Positions 49,202-58,791 of a stretch of 64,000 nucleotides of DNA are shown one piece after another (position 1 is the stretch's first letter; every line of letters begins with the position of its first letter). The notes beneath the pieces are model-generated. The model had not been told where the DNA came from. It worked only from the letters and a program-made list of their open reading frames with translations, and searched no databases. The stretch is taken from positions 169,060 to 233,059 of the forward strand of contig CAYTVG010000007.1 in assembly GCA_964441755.1 (NCBI GenBank), given 5' to 3'. This stretch comes from JAUMBM01 sp964441755 (lineage in GTDB: Bacteria > Bacteroidota > Bacteroidia > Chitinophagales > Saprospiraceae). The translations under genes and the position numbers were made by a program.

Positions 49202-51946
49202 CTAAGCAGGCTGCAGTCCCCTGCTTTTGCGTATGCGCACAGCAACGACCTTGTACTCGGGGCACAATGCCTCAGAGTCGTACTCGTCGGAAGTGAGCAG
49301 GTTGATCATGATTTCCGGAAAGTGAAAAGTAGTACTCAGCACCCCTGGCCGCACTTCATCGCTTAGCCTGGCGCGGATATCCACTTTGGCGCGAGCGCTT
49401 TGTACACAGACCTTATCACCGTCGGCTATGCCGTAGTGCTGTGCATCCGCAGGATTGATCAGCAGACTGTCTTCGCGAAGGATGGCTATATTATCGGTAC
49501 GCCTGGTCATCGCACCACAGTTGTAATGTTCCAGTTCGCGATTGGTCGTGAGGATAAACGGAAATTCCTGCTGGTTGTCCGTGATTTCTGCTGAGGCACG
49601 CCAGTCGAAGAAGGCAAATACGCCCTGTCCGTTTTTGAAGGATGCCTGGTGCAGAATCTGTGTATCCTGCCCGTCGGCTGCAACCGGCCACTGCTTGCCA
49701 TTGTCACCGAGTGTATCCCAACGAACGCCGGCGAAGAAAGGAACGATTTGGCTGATTTCTGCCAGCACGGCCGCCGGGTCATAGGGTGGCTGGGGGTAGC
49801 CCATGCGGTTCATCATTTCGGTGAGGATGAGGCCGTCGGGTTTGGTGCCGGGCAGCGGCGGGATGACTGCATTGACGCGCTGGATACGGCGCTCTCCATT
49901 GGTGAAAGTCCCACTTTTTTCCAAAAACGAAGCTGCCGGCAATACCACGTCTGCCAGTTGGGCTGTTTCCGTCATAAAAAGTTCCTGCACCACCAGCAGC
50001 TCGAGGGCGGCCAGCGCCCGCCGCACCTTGGCTGTGTTGGGATCTGTCTGCACCACATCTTCTCCCATGAGCCACAAGGCTTTCAACTGACCATCGATAG
50101 CGGCATCAAACATTTCCGGGATTTTTTTACCCGCGGAAGAAGGCTGAGGCGTCCCGTAGTGCAGCTGATAGCGCTGCTGAATTTCGGGCAGGCTGAGATC
50201 GAGATAGCCGGCGCCCTGGTGCGGCTGGCAGCCCATGTCAGCTGCGCCCTGCACGTTATTTTGGCCGCGCAGCGGATTGACCCCTACCCCGCGACGCCCT
50301 ATGTTGCCGGTGAGCATGGCGAGGTCGGCGATTTGCATGACGGTAAATGTGCCCTGGCTGTGTTCGGTGACGCCCAGACCGTGAAAGGACATCGCATTGG
50401 GTGCCGAAGCGTAGGCGATGGCTGCCTGCTCCGCCAGTGTGCGGTCAACACCGGTCACGCGCTCTGCCTCGTCCAGATCGAGCGCGAGCAGTTGTTCGCA
50501 AAATTCGGCATAACCGCGCGTCCTTTCGTTGACAAACTGCTGATCGACAAGGTCATTTTTGACGATATAATACATCAGCATATTGAGCATAGCAACATTG
50601 GAGCCCGGCCGGAGCGCCAGATGATAAGTGGCATAGCGGGCCAGCTCGGTACGCCGCGGATCAATCACAATGGTCGGCTTGCCCTTGATGGCAAATTGTT
50701 TGATCTTGGCACCGGTCACAGGATGTGCGTCGGTCGGGTTGGCACCGATCACGAGTATACAGTCGGTATACTGGATATCCTCCACGGAGTTGGTTGCCGC
50801 ACCGGTACCAAAGCTACGCTGCATCCCAAGGGCCGTGGGCGAGTGACATACGCGGGCGCAGCAGTCGATGTTGTTGGTACCTACTACAGCGCGGATAAAT
50901 TTCTGCATCAGGTAATTTTCTTCATTGGTGGCGCGGGCTGAGGATATGCCCGCGATGGCGTCCGGGCCGTGCTGGCTGCGAATCGCCAGTAGTTTTTGGG
51001 CGATAAAATCATAGGCTTCCTCCCAGGATACTGGCTGCAGTGTGCCGTTTTTGCGCAGCAGCGGCGACCGCAGGCGATCGGGATGATCGTAAAAATGGAA
51101 GGCATAGCGGCCTTTCAGGCAGGTATGTCCTTGATTGACAGCAGCATCATAGGGCGCCTGGATGCTGAGAATTTCATTGCCGCAACTGGAGACTTCCAGG
51201 TTACAGCCTACGCCGCAGTAGGTACAAACCGTGCGGGTTTTTTCGGTAGCCCGCAGGGATTTTGACTGAAAAGCATCTGATATGGCAGATGTGGGGCAGG
51301 CTTGCGCACAGGCACCACAACTCACACAATCACTGTCCAGAAAAGACTGGTCCGCCCCTTTGATGATGTGATTGTCAAAGCCGCGGCCAGCCATGCTCAG
51401 CACGAATTGCCCCTGTACTTCGTCACAAGCCCGCACACAGCGGTAGCAGTTGATGCACTTGCTCAGTTCGGACCGCATATAGGGGTGACTGCTATCTTTG
51501 GGCCGATCCAGATGGTTGGCGCCCTCCGGGTAGCGGACGGAGCGAATCCCCACCCTGGCTGCTACATCCTGCAATTCGCAGTTGCCATTGACCTCGCAGG
51601 TAAGGCAATCAAGCGGATGGTCAGTCAGTACGAGTTCGATAATATTGCGCCGCAGCCGCTGCGCCTCTTGCCCGTGCGGCCGGATATACATGCCCGGCTG
51701 CATAGGCGTATGACAGGAGGCAACCATGCGCGCCGGGCCATCGGCCTGCGCTGCCAGCTCGACGCTGCACACCCGGCAGGCGCCGAAAGGCGCCAGGTTG
51801 GGGGCGTCGCAGAGCGTAGGGATAAAATCCGGCCCCTTGTGCCGGCGCAGAAACTGCAGCATGGTTTCGCCGGGCGTGTAAGAAAACGGCTGGCCATCAA
51901 TAAAAGCGATGGGCTGGCTAGCTGCAGAGGGTATAATGACTGACAT
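49202..51946 (-). CDS. fdsA: NAD-dependent formate dehydrogenase, alpha subunit (Mo/W)
   Basis: A protein of 914 residues. The NuoG-like N-terminus carries a [2Fe-2S] site (Cys46, 57, 60, 78), a His-Cys3 cluster (His110, Cys114, 117, 123) and two ferredoxin-type clusters (Cys164/167/170/174 and Cys207/210/213/217). The catalytic part has the proximal [4Fe-4S] site (Cys241, 244, 248, 276), the metal-ligand cysteine Cys367 in ARVCHSPTALGM (Cys rather than selenocysteine) and a C-terminal molybdopterin-dinucleotide domain. It oxidises formate to CO2 or reduces CO2, in the cytoplasm. Encoded 15 bp after the diaphorase gene. Confidence 0.93.
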   Translation of the reverse strand: MSVIIPSAASQPIAFIDGQPFSYTPGETMLQFLRRHKGPDFIPTLCDAPNLAPFGACRVCSVELAAQADGPARMVASCHTPMQPGMYIRPHGQEAQRLRRNIIELVLTDHPLDCLTCEVNGNCELQDVAARVGIRSVRYPEGANHLDRPKDSSHPYMRSELSKCINCYRCVRACDEVQGQFVLSMAGRGFDNHIIKGADQSFLDSDCVSCGACAQACPTSAISDAFQSKSLRATEKTRTVCTYCGVGCNLEVSSCGNEILSIQAPYDAAVNQGHTCLKGRYAFHFYDHPDRLRSPLLRKNGTLQPVSWEEAYDFIAQKLLAIRSQHGPDAIAGISSARATNEENYLMQKFIRAVVGTNNIDCCARVCHSPTALGMQRSFGTGAATNSVEDIQYTDCILVIGANPTDAHPVTGAKIKQFAIKGKPTIVIDPRRTELARYATYHLALRPGSNVAMLNMLMYYIVKNDLVDQQFVNERTRGYAEFCEQLLALDLDEAERVTGVDRTLAEQAAIAYASAPNAMSFHGLGVTEHSQGTFTVMQIADLAMLTGNIGRRGVGVNPLRGQNNVQGAADMGCQPHQGAGYLDLSLPEIQQRYQLHYGTPQPSSAGKKIPEMFDAAIDGQLKALWLMGEDVVQTDPNTAKVRRALAALELLVVQELFMTETAQLADVVLPAASFLEKSGTFTNGERRIQRVNAVIPPLPGTKPDGLILTEMMNRMGYPQPPYDPAAVLAEISQIVPFFAGVRWDTLGDNGKQWPVAADGQDTQILHQASFKNGQGVFAFFDWRASAEITDNQQEFPFILTTNRELEHYNCGAMTRRTDNIAILREDSLLINPADAQHYGIADGDKVCVQSARAKVDIRARLSDEVRPGVLSTTFHFPEIMINLLTSDEYDSEALCPEYKVVAVRIRKSRGLQPA

Positions 51947-51961
51947 AAGGTTGGCTATTGA

Positions 51962-53605
51962 TCATACTGAAAAATACGGGGCAAGCTCCTCCGGAAACCA
52001 TTGCAGCGCATTGCGCACCGGCAGGGGAATACCCCCTCCGTGCGCGCAAAGAGAGCCCGTTTGTAAGGTAAAAAGCAGGTCGTCAAAAAGCTGTCGGTCG
52101 ATGCGCGCATCGCCTTTAGCAGCTGCCTTCAGCAGCTCTTCCGCCCGCTTGGTTCCCAGGCGGCAGGGGAAGCATTTTCCACAACTTTCATAGGCTGCAA
52201 AAGCAAACAGGTGCGCGAGGTAGTCGATTAGTCGCATCTCTTGCGGTATACACAGCACAGAGGCATGCCCCAGCAGCAGGCCAGCCTGCGCGAAGGCGCT
52301 GAAGTCTATGCTGAGTTGGCCAATCAGCTGCAAAGGAAGCAGCCCGCCGAGCGGACCGCCAATATGCAGCGCTTTTACCGGCTGTCGAAAGCCGCCGCCC
52401 AATTCGTAAATTACAACCTCCAAAGGAGTGCCCATCTCCACCTCTACAATGCCCGGCCGGTTGAAAAAACTGTCAAGACTGATGAGCTTGGTCCCCTTCG
52501 ACTGCTCACTGCCGATTGCCTCGAAGGCAGCCCCACCCTGCTCGACAATCCAGGGAAGGCAGGCCAGTGTCTCGACATTGTTGACCACCGTAGGCATATT
52601 GAAAAGTCCCTGCACCGCCGGATAGGGCGGGCGGGTACGCACCTCGGGCCGCTGCCCCTCCACGGAGTTGATGAGCGCTGTTTCCTCCCCGCATATATAG
52701 GCCCCTTGCGCCTTGATAACGCGCAGCTGAAAGCAAAAATCGCTGCCCAAAATCTGATCGCCCAGCAGTCCCTGCGCATAAAAAGCTTTAACGACCGACT
52801 CCAGGCGGCGCACTGCCTCCGGATATTCCGCACGAATATAGACCAGCCCACTGTTGGCGCCTGCAGCATAGGCTGCGATGAGCATGCCTTCCACCACCCG
52901 CTCAGGTCTTTCCTCCAGCAGGTAGCGATCCGAGAATGCCCCCGGGTCTCCCTCGTCGGCATTGCATATTATAAATTTATCAGCCCCTGCCGCCTGCCGG
53001 CAAAAGGCGAGCTTTTGCCCGATTGGGAAACCCGCGCCTCCGCGCCCGCGCAGCTGGGCCAACTGAATTTCCTTTAGCACTTCTTCGGGTGGCCTCTGCA
53101 GCCATGCTTTCAGGCGGTCGCGCCCGTCCGTGTGCGGTTGTGTAAGAATCGATCTGCCATGGTGACGTACTGCATATCCCTGAGGCAGCTGTGTCGGCTG
53201 TCGGAGGATCGTTTCCAGCGCCTCAATAGCATCGCCCGCGTAATTATTCCCTTGGTAATGGAAAGCACTGTTTTCATAGCAGTGCCCAAGGCAGGTCATG
53301 TGCCCAATCTCGGCTTCATCGAAGTAATGCTGCAACTGCCTGTATACATGCGGCTGCGTACCTGCACAGTGGCAGGCGCTGCCATTGCAGACATACACCT
53401 TCTTGCCCTGATTGTCGGGCCGCGTGAAATCATAAAAAGATGCTGTGCCATGCAGTGCTGCGGTCCCTACCAAAAACTCACGCCCCAGCTGCGCAAGATC
53501 TGTAGGCTCAGGAGTCCCTTGCTGCTGTGACAACTGCCCCATTCGGTCGAAAAGATTATCTTCTAAACCCTTACGCCCTGATAAAGCACTAAGGTTATGT
53601 GACAT
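51962..53605 (-). CDS. fdsB: formate dehydrogenase diaphorase subunit, FdsG-FdsB (NuoE-NuoF) fusion
   Basis: A protein of 547 residues. The first ~150 residues are NuoE/FdsG-like: ALHGTASFYDF, then a thioredoxin-like [2Fe-2S] site with CNGSAC and CLGHC. The rest is NuoF/FdsB-like: FMN and NADH loops RGRGGAGFPIGQKLAF and CNADEGDPGAFSDR, AYICGEETALINSVEGQ, and a C-terminal [4Fe-4S] motif ESCGKCFPCRLGT with SLC further on. In typical FdsGBA enzymes these are two polypeptides. It transfers electrons between the alpha subunit and NAD+. The gene leads the operon, divergent from the SulP/Dab genes with a 232-bp gap. Confidence 0.92.
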   Translation of the reverse strand: MSHNLSALSGRKGLEDNLFDRMGQLSQQQGTPEPTDLAQLGREFLVGTAALHGTASFYDFTRPDNQGKKVYVCNGSACHCAGTQPHVYRQLQHYFDEAEIGHMTCLGHCYENSAFHYQGNNYAGDAIEALETILRQPTQLPQGYAVRHHGRSILTQPHTDGRDRLKAWLQRPPEEVLKEIQLAQLRGRGGAGFPIGQKLAFCRQAAGADKFIICNADEGDPGAFSDRYLLEERPERVVEGMLIAAYAAGANSGLVYIRAEYPEAVRRLESVVKAFYAQGLLGDQILGSDFCFQLRVIKAQGAYICGEETALINSVEGQRPEVRTRPPYPAVQGLFNMPTVVNNVETLACLPWIVEQGGAAFEAIGSEQSKGTKLISLDSFFNRPGIVEVEMGTPLEVVIYELGGGFRQPVKALHIGGPLGGLLPLQLIGQLSIDFSAFAQAGLLLGHASVLCIPQEMRLIDYLAHLFAFAAYESCGKCFPCRLGTKRAEELLKAAAKGDARIDRQLFDDLLFTLQTGSLCAHGGGIPLPVRNALQWFPEELAPYFSV

Positions 53606-53837
53606 ATAAACACAATTTATATTACCGTCCTAATGAAATATTATTCGCCCTTAAATGTAAGGGTTACTCACAACAATGGTGAAAACAAAAATCACCTTAC
53701 TATCATTTGGTTATTTGCAAAATTATACCGATAAGAAGGATGGTCTGTTTTTATTAAAATCAATTATCCACATTTTATACTTGACAATACCATTAATAAT
53801 AATGTAGATTTGTGTTGCCGTTCATGATTCTCCACTT
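53606..53837. promoter_or_regulatory. shared divergent promoter region between fdsBA and sulP-dabAB
   Basis: A 232-bp AT-rich gap between the formate dehydrogenase operon and the carbon-transport genes. On the minus strand TAATTTTG (53718-53725) matches the -7 box of Bacteroidota promoters but lacks a good -33 partner. On the plus strand a good promoter lies at 53780-53812. Back-to-back promoters in so short a region make joint control of the two units plausible. Confidence 0.5.
53780..53812 (+). promoter_or_regulatory. promoter for the small lipoprotein / sulP-dab unit
   Basis: CTTG at 53780-53783 and TAGATTTG at 53805-53812 are spaced 21 bp apart. The downstream box matches TAnnTTTG exactly and the upstream box differs from TTTG by one base. 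The start codon at 53838 follows 25 bp after the -7 box. Confidence 0.6.
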
Positions 53838-54188
53838 ATGTATAAACTGACTTTTAGGGCGTATCACTTATACTCGCTGCTGCTGCTTGTGTTTGGCAGC
53901 TTCTCTGCAGTTGTAAGCGCCTGCCACACAGACAGTGCGGTAGTCAGGTTTGTCAGCAACTCCAAGCAGACGGTTGGATTGGCAATTTGGGAGATTCCCA
54001 ACCATGCTGTTACACCAGTAGAAATTTTTGAGCGTTCAGAACTCAACGATGTCCATGACGGCCATCGTGAGTTGGTTTCTTTTTTTCGCCTTAGGCTTGA
54101 CTGGTGCGACTTATCCACACCCGTTTTTGTTACCTTCCTACCTGTTGCACAGCAATTATTCCTCCGTTTTTGCAATTTACGGCATTAG
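53838..54188 (+). CDS. small putative lipoprotein upstream of SulP, unknown
   Basis: A protein of 116 residues. The N-terminus is a hydrophobic signal (LYSLLLLVFGSFSAVVSACH) with a possible lipobox VSAC at Cys29. The mature part has no motif I recognise; it contains the acidic-histidine stretch SELNDVHDGHRE and an aromatic, Leu-rich end. The frame begins 25 bp after a consensus -7 box, which favours real translation, but the ~230 bp before sulP leave open that this is only a leader RNA. If real, it is the first gene of the SulP-DabAB unit. Confidence 0.45.
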   Translation: MYKLTFRAYHLYSLLLLVFGSFSAVVSACHTDSAVVRFVSNSKQTVGLAIWEIPNHAVTPVEIFERSELNDVHDGHRELVSFFRLRLDWCDLSTPVFVTFLPVAQQLFLRFCNLRH

Positions 54189-54421
54189 GTCGTTGACTTG
54201 ACAGGCAACTTCTGTAGTTGCATTGCTGCTTGCTGCTTGTATCAACAGTTAAGTATATTTTGTTTATGATTTTCTCAGTGAAATAAGGCTGGTTGCGCAT
54301 TGCTGGTGGTTGCCCCGGATCAAAGTGTCTGGTGCTTTCGCAGGCCATATATTGTAACTTATTGACCGACCTTACTTCCTGAAGAAAACACCTTCCATCA
54401 ACTGTCAGTCTATAAATAAGT

Positions 54422-56026
54422 ATGTCAAAAATTGAAAAAACAAGCCTGCCTGCCACAGCTGCCAGGCCTTCATTCAGTGCATTGCTACCTGATATGCGTT
54501 CAGGTTTTATCATATTTTTATTGGCGTTGCCCTTAAGCCTTGGGATTGCCAAAGCATCGGATTTTCCGCCTATGATGGGTTTGCTTACCGCTATTATAGG
54601 TGGTTTGATAGTGAGTCCTCTCATGGGTGCCCCCCTGACTATTAAAGGCCCGGCAGCAGGACTGATTGTCATTGTTGCGGGTGCTGTGGCCGATTTCGGC
54701 GGTGGTGAGGCTGGCTGGCGGCTGGCGCTGGGCGCCATGGTTGTAGCCGGATTATTACAGATTACCATGGGCGTACTCAAGATGGGAAAGCTGGCAGATA
54801 TTTTTCCCTTGTCAGCAATCCACGGTATGCTTGCAGCCATCGGATTGACCATTATCGCCCGACAAATCCCTGTGTTGCTGGATATTAATCCGACAGACTA
54901 CAAAGGGCTGGGCACCTTCACACTTTTTGGAAAAATCCCCTGGTTTATTGCGCACCTGGACTGGAAGGCTAGTCTTATCGGTATTGTCAGTCTCATTATT
55001 ATGCTGGGCTGGTCTAAGATTAGCCATCCGGTACTCAAAAAAATTCCCTCTCCTCTGGTTGTACTTTTGCTGGCTATTCCGGCAGAACTCGCCATGGACT
55101 TCAAACACACGGAACCTTCTTATGCATTGGTACATATTGGAAGCCTGATTGACAACCTGCACATACAGGTTGACTTCAGCAGTGTTTTTCAGACCGGTAT
55201 CTTCCTCAAATATGTATTGATGTTTACGATTGTAGGCAGTCTGGAGTCGCTCCTGACCGTGAAGGCAACCGATCTGATTGATCCGCAGCGGCGCAAATCC
55301 GATTCCAACAAAGATTTGATTGCCATTGGTATAGGTAATTCGCTCGCTGCTGTTTTGGGGGGATTGCCTATGATTTCGGAGGTTGCACGCAGCTCAGCCA
55401 ACGTTAGTAATGGCGCACAAACGAAGTGGGCCAACTTTTTTCATGGCTTCTTCATGCTTGTATTTGTTGTGCTGGCAGCATCTTTCATCGAACTAATCCC
55501 CAATGCTGCGCTGGCAGCCATGCTGATCTCAGTGGGCATTAAGCTGGCACATCCCCACAACCTGATGCACTGCCTGCATATTGGCTGGGAGCAGTTGGCC
55601 GTATTTGTGACAACCATTGTGGTGACACTATTGGAGGATTTGCTGGTCGGTATTGCTGCCGGCATGCTGCTGGAGATGGTCATTTGGGCTTTTCACGGCC
55701 TGCCGCTATCCTCTTTTTTCAAGGCGCCTACCCAAGTCTCTTTTGAAGGAGACCAATATGTCGTTGATATCGACAAAGCCGCTATGTTTAGCAATTATCT
55801 GGGCATAAAAAGTAAATTAGATGCCATACCGCCTGGTTTCGATGTCACCATCAAGCTCGAACAAACGCGTCTGGTAGATCATTCCGTGATGGACAACCTG
55901 CACAATTTTAAGCGGGCGTATGAAGCGGAAGGAGGTAAAGTGCTGATTACCGGCTTGGATAATCACAAGCCCATATCCAGGCACAACCTTGCTGCACAGC
56001 GAAATTTTGTCGCCGCCAAAGCATAG
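54422..56026 (+). CDS. SulP family anion (probable bicarbonate) transporter
   Basis: A protein of 534 residues. About ten to twelve membrane helices begin at MRSGFIIFLLALPLSLGIAK and include the family segment GLLTAIIGGLIVSPLMGAPLTIKGPAAG, then ESLLTVKATDLIDPQRRKSD and GNSLAAVLGGLPMISEVARSS. A short STAS-like domain (about 440-520; TIKLEQTRLVDHSVMDNLHN) ends the chain. SulP proteins carry sulphate, bicarbonate or other anions, often with Na+ or H+. Location directly upstream of dabA and dabB supports bicarbonate uptake, but sulphate cannot be excluded from sequence. Confidence 0.88.
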   Translation: MSKIEKTSLPATAARPSFSALLPDMRSGFIIFLLALPLSLGIAKASDFPPMMGLLTAIIGGLIVSPLMGAPLTIKGPAAGLIVIVAGAVADFGGGEAGWRLALGAMVVAGLLQITMGVLKMGKLADIFPLSAIHGMLAAIGLTIIARQIPVLLDINPTDYKGLGTFTLFGKIPWFIAHLDWKASLIGIVSLIIMLGWSKISHPVLKKIPSPLVVLLLAIPAELAMDFKHTEPSYALVHIGSLIDNLHIQVDFSSVFQTGIFLKYVLMFTIVGSLESLLTVKATDLIDPQRRKSDSNKDLIAIGIGNSLAAVLGGLPMISEVARSSANVSNGAQTKWANFFHGFFMLVFVVLAASFIELIPNAALAAMLISVGIKLAHPHNLMHCLHIGWEQLAVFVTTIVVTLLEDLLVGIAAGMLLEMVIWAFHGLPLSSFFKAPTQVSFEGDQYVVDIDKAAMFSNYLGIKSKLDAIPPGFDVTIKLEQTRLVDHSVMDNLHNFKRAYEAEGGKVLITGLDNHKPISRHNLAAQRNFVAAKA

Positions 56027-56094
56027 AAAGGTTGTTTCATGCGTTCTAACAGAACGGCATTGATGCGATTTGTTAAATTGATCAGGTAATTATT

Positions 56095-58650
56095 ATGCAT
56101 CAAGATATCGATTTATCAGTTGACCCGGTGGTGTCAGCTGAACAACAACATGATGTACAATTCCACTGGGAACATGTACATCAGGAGCTCAGGCACTATC
56201 TCCCTTCTCAGGCTCCACTTAAGGATTTTATTCATCACAACACCCTCCACGCTTTTCAAAAACATCCATTCTATGAAGGCCTGGAACTTGCATCTGCCAT
56301 TTTCGGCTACAAAGTCTCTTTGTCACTGCGAGAATACAGGCGATTATACATTGCGGGTGACATCAGGGACGAGATACTCGACAGAACAATCGTGCGTCTC
56401 AAAGGGGAAGCATCGCTGGCTTATTGGCGCCGACAGGCGTTAGAGGGGCAATACAGTGAGCTTACCTACCCTCGGGTGGGTGCATTACGGGCACAGTGGA
56501 AACTGCTGTATGGCGTAGATGTGGACGCTATGGTACATCCACTGCTGTTCCGGATTCTTTGCAGCTACCTCGACCAGGGGATTTCCATTTGGGATTTCCC
56601 GGTTTCTTCAGCGGGTTTTTTGGCCTCCCTTCGGCTGCTGGAGCAGCAGTCGGCCGTTAGTTTTTTTAAAAATGCGCGCGTCCGGGCCATGCTGCTCGAT
56701 GAGCAGCTTCGCATGGAGGATTTGCTGCTGCTGCTGACCGGTGATCCCGCCTTATTCGAAAATTATCTGTTCGACCAGCAGTTTGCTCATCCGGGTTGGT
56801 CGGGTATGGTTGCTGTTATTGAAAGTGATTCCGGCAACCTGCTCGAGAACAAAAAGATAAGCTTATACGATCTGATCGTTTTTGAGCTCTTACTGGAAAT
56901 TGATGCACTGGATACGCACTTCCCAAAGGGCTGGGATTCGCTCTCCCTCTGCAGCGGCTACGAGCCGGTCGATTTATTTGCGCCAGTGAAACGTACAGAG
57001 CTCCACGAACTGCTGATTATCTGGCAGGAAGCTTACGAGTGGAGTTATTACGATCAGGTACTGGCAGGCATCAAACGATCCATGGAGCGTATCAATGTGG
57101 TGGAAACACCTTCGACACCTTCTTTTCAGGCATTGTTTTGCATTGATGACCGCTACTGTTCACTCCGTCGATATGTTGAGTCATTGGATACGAGCTGCAG
57201 GACTTATGGTACCCCTGGTTTTTTTGGCGTAGAATTTTATTTCCAGCCGCATGGCAGTTCCTTCCTGCTCAAATCATGTCCGGCGCCGGTAACCCCCCGC
57301 TACTTAATCAAAGAAGAAAGCGATACAAAAACCCGGCAGCGCGACCTGCACTTTTCGCGCCACAGCCAGGTGTTTCACAGTGGCTGGCTGATCGCACAAA
57401 CCCTGGGATTCTGGTCTGCTGTAAAATTGTTTATGCAGATTTTCAGGCCGTCGATGAGCCCTGCTACGGCTACCTCCTTGCGCCACATGGATAAGAATGC
57501 CAGACTTAGCATTGCCTTTGAACCGGAGCAACGCTTCGAACAAGGACTGCAGGTGGGTTTCAAGACCGACGAAATGATAAGCCGGGTTGAAAATGTGCTG
57601 CGAAGCATAGGGTTGGTCAATGATTTTGCGCCCCTGGTGTACGTGATAGGTCACGGGGCCAGCAGTGTCAACAATCCGCACTATGCCGCCTACGACTGTG
57701 GTGCTTGTTCGGGTAAGGCGGGCTCCGTAAATGCCCGTGTTTTTTGCCACATGGCCAATGACCCACAGGTGCGTGCCGGACTTGCAGCACGGGGCATTGT
57801 TATACCGGAGGGCACGCACTTTATAGGCGGACTTCATGACACAACCCGGGACGAAATCGTGTATTACGATGAGGATCAGCTACTCCCGGAACAACAAAAG
57901 CAACACTTCAAGCATAGGTTCACCTTCGACAGAGCGCTGCAGAACAATGCCAAGGAACGCTCGCGCCGGTTTGTACTCGTCAATACACGCCAGCCTGCCG
58001 AGCGTATCCACGCGCTCATCAAGCAGCGGTCCGTATCGCTGTTCGAACCGCGCCCGGAGTTGAACCATGCAACCAACGCACTTTGCGTCATTGGCCCACG
58101 TACACTGTCGTCTAAAGTATTCTTAGATCGGCGATCCTTTCTCAATTCGTATGACTACAGCATCGATCCGGACGGTAAGTACTTGTCAGGCATTCTCGAT
58201 GCAGTAGCGCCGGTATGTGGCGGTATTAACCTCGAATACTATTTCTCGCGTGTTGATCCGCAAAAACTGGGCGCGGGCAGCAAACTCCCTCACAATGTGA
58301 TGGGATTACTCGGTGTGGCCAACGGTATTGATGGTGATTTGCGGCCCGGACTGCCCGGGCAGATGACCGAAGTACACGATCCTGTACGCCTGCTTGTCAT
58401 CGCGCAACACCGCCCGGCTGTGGTGCTGTCATCCATACAGCAGAACCCCGCCACCTGGCAGTGGTTTATCAACGGCTGGATATGGCTGGTAGCTGCCGAT
58501 CCCGACAGTGGTTCTTTATGGTTGTTCAAGGATGGTTCTTTTGTCCCCTACGAGCCGCTGCATACATTGGATACACGTGCTACTATGGACAGTCTGCTCG
58601 AGACATCTGCTGATAATCTGCCACCTGTGTGGCTTTCAACAGCGCCTTGA
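56095..58650 (+). CDS. dabA: DabA, carbonic-anhydrase-like subunit of the DAB inorganic-carbon system (DUF2309)
   Basis: A protein of 851 residues of the UPF0753/DUF2309 family. N-terminal family motifs are LKDFIHHNTLHAFQ. The zinc site seen in characterised DabA (two Cys, Asp, His) can be placed as Cys349 and Asp351 in FCIDDRYCSLRR, His520 in VIGHGASSVNNPHY and Cys535 in YDCGACSG, with the 15-residue His-Cys spacing kept. DabA works with the membrane subunit DabB: it hydrates CO2 to bicarbonate in the cytoplasm, with direction imposed by ion gradient coupling. The gene lies 68 bp after sulP and 141 bp before dabB; the gap holds a perfect 44-bp palindrome. Confidence 0.93.
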   Translation: MHQDIDLSVDPVVSAEQQHDVQFHWEHVHQELRHYLPSQAPLKDFIHHNTLHAFQKHPFYEGLELASAIFGYKVSLSLREYRRLYIAGDIRDEILDRTIVRLKGEASLAYWRRQALEGQYSELTYPRVGALRAQWKLLYGVDVDAMVHPLLFRILCSYLDQGISIWDFPVSSAGFLASLRLLEQQSAVSFFKNARVRAMLLDEQLRMEDLLLLLTGDPALFENYLFDQQFAHPGWSGMVAVIESDSGNLLENKKISLYDLIVFELLLEIDALDTHFPKGWDSLSLCSGYEPVDLFAPVKRTELHELLIIWQEAYEWSYYDQVLAGIKRSMERINVVETPSTPSFQALFCIDDRYCSLRRYVESLDTSCRTYGTPGFFGVEFYFQPHGSSFLLKSCPAPVTPRYLIKEESDTKTRQRDLHFSRHSQVFHSGWLIAQTLGFWSAVKLFMQIFRPSMSPATATSLRHMDKNARLSIAFEPEQRFEQGLQVGFKTDEMISRVENVLRSIGLVNDFAPLVYVIGHGASSVNNPHYAAYDCGACSGKAGSVNARVFCHMANDPQVRAGLAARGIVIPEGTHFIGGLHDTTRDEIVYYDEDQLLPEQQKQHFKHRFTFDRALQNNAKERSRRFVLVNTRQPAERIHALIKQRSVSLFEPRPELNHATNALCVIGPRTLSSKVFLDRRSFLNSYDYSIDPDGKYLSGILDAVAPVCGGINLEYYFSRVDPQKLGAGSKLPHNVMGLLGVANGIDGDLRPGLPGQMTEVHDPVRLLVIAQHRPAVVLSSIQQNPATWQWFINGWIWLVAADPDSGSLWLFKDGSFVPYEPLHTLDTRATMDSLLETSADNLPPVWLSTAP

Positions 58651-58718
58651 TGGCTGCCTGCTCATAGCGTGAGGCGTATGGCTGATTTTTTTAAAAAATA
58701 ACCATGCGCCTATTGAAA

Positions 58719-58762
58719 GCAGCGTATTTTTTGGCGGCCATGGCCGCCAAAAAATACGCTGC
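58719..58762. other. perfect 44-bp palindrome between dabA and dabB
   Basis: The 22-base arms beginning GCAGCGTATTTTTTGGCGGC are exact inverted copies with no spacer. In RNA this would be a hairpin of about 20 bp with a minimal loop. It begins 69 bp after the dabA stop and ends 30 bp before the dabB start. It resembles the T-run/A-run hairpins that follow sdhB and phyH, so it may terminate or attenuate transcription and set the DabA:DabB ratio. Confidence 0.75.
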
Positions 58763-58791
58763 ACCTCCCTCTTCTAAATTTTCATCACACC

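Noticed and set aside
49649..50941. 430-codon plus-strand frame opposite fdsA
   Set aside because: fdsA carries complete cluster and cofactor motifs on the other strand.
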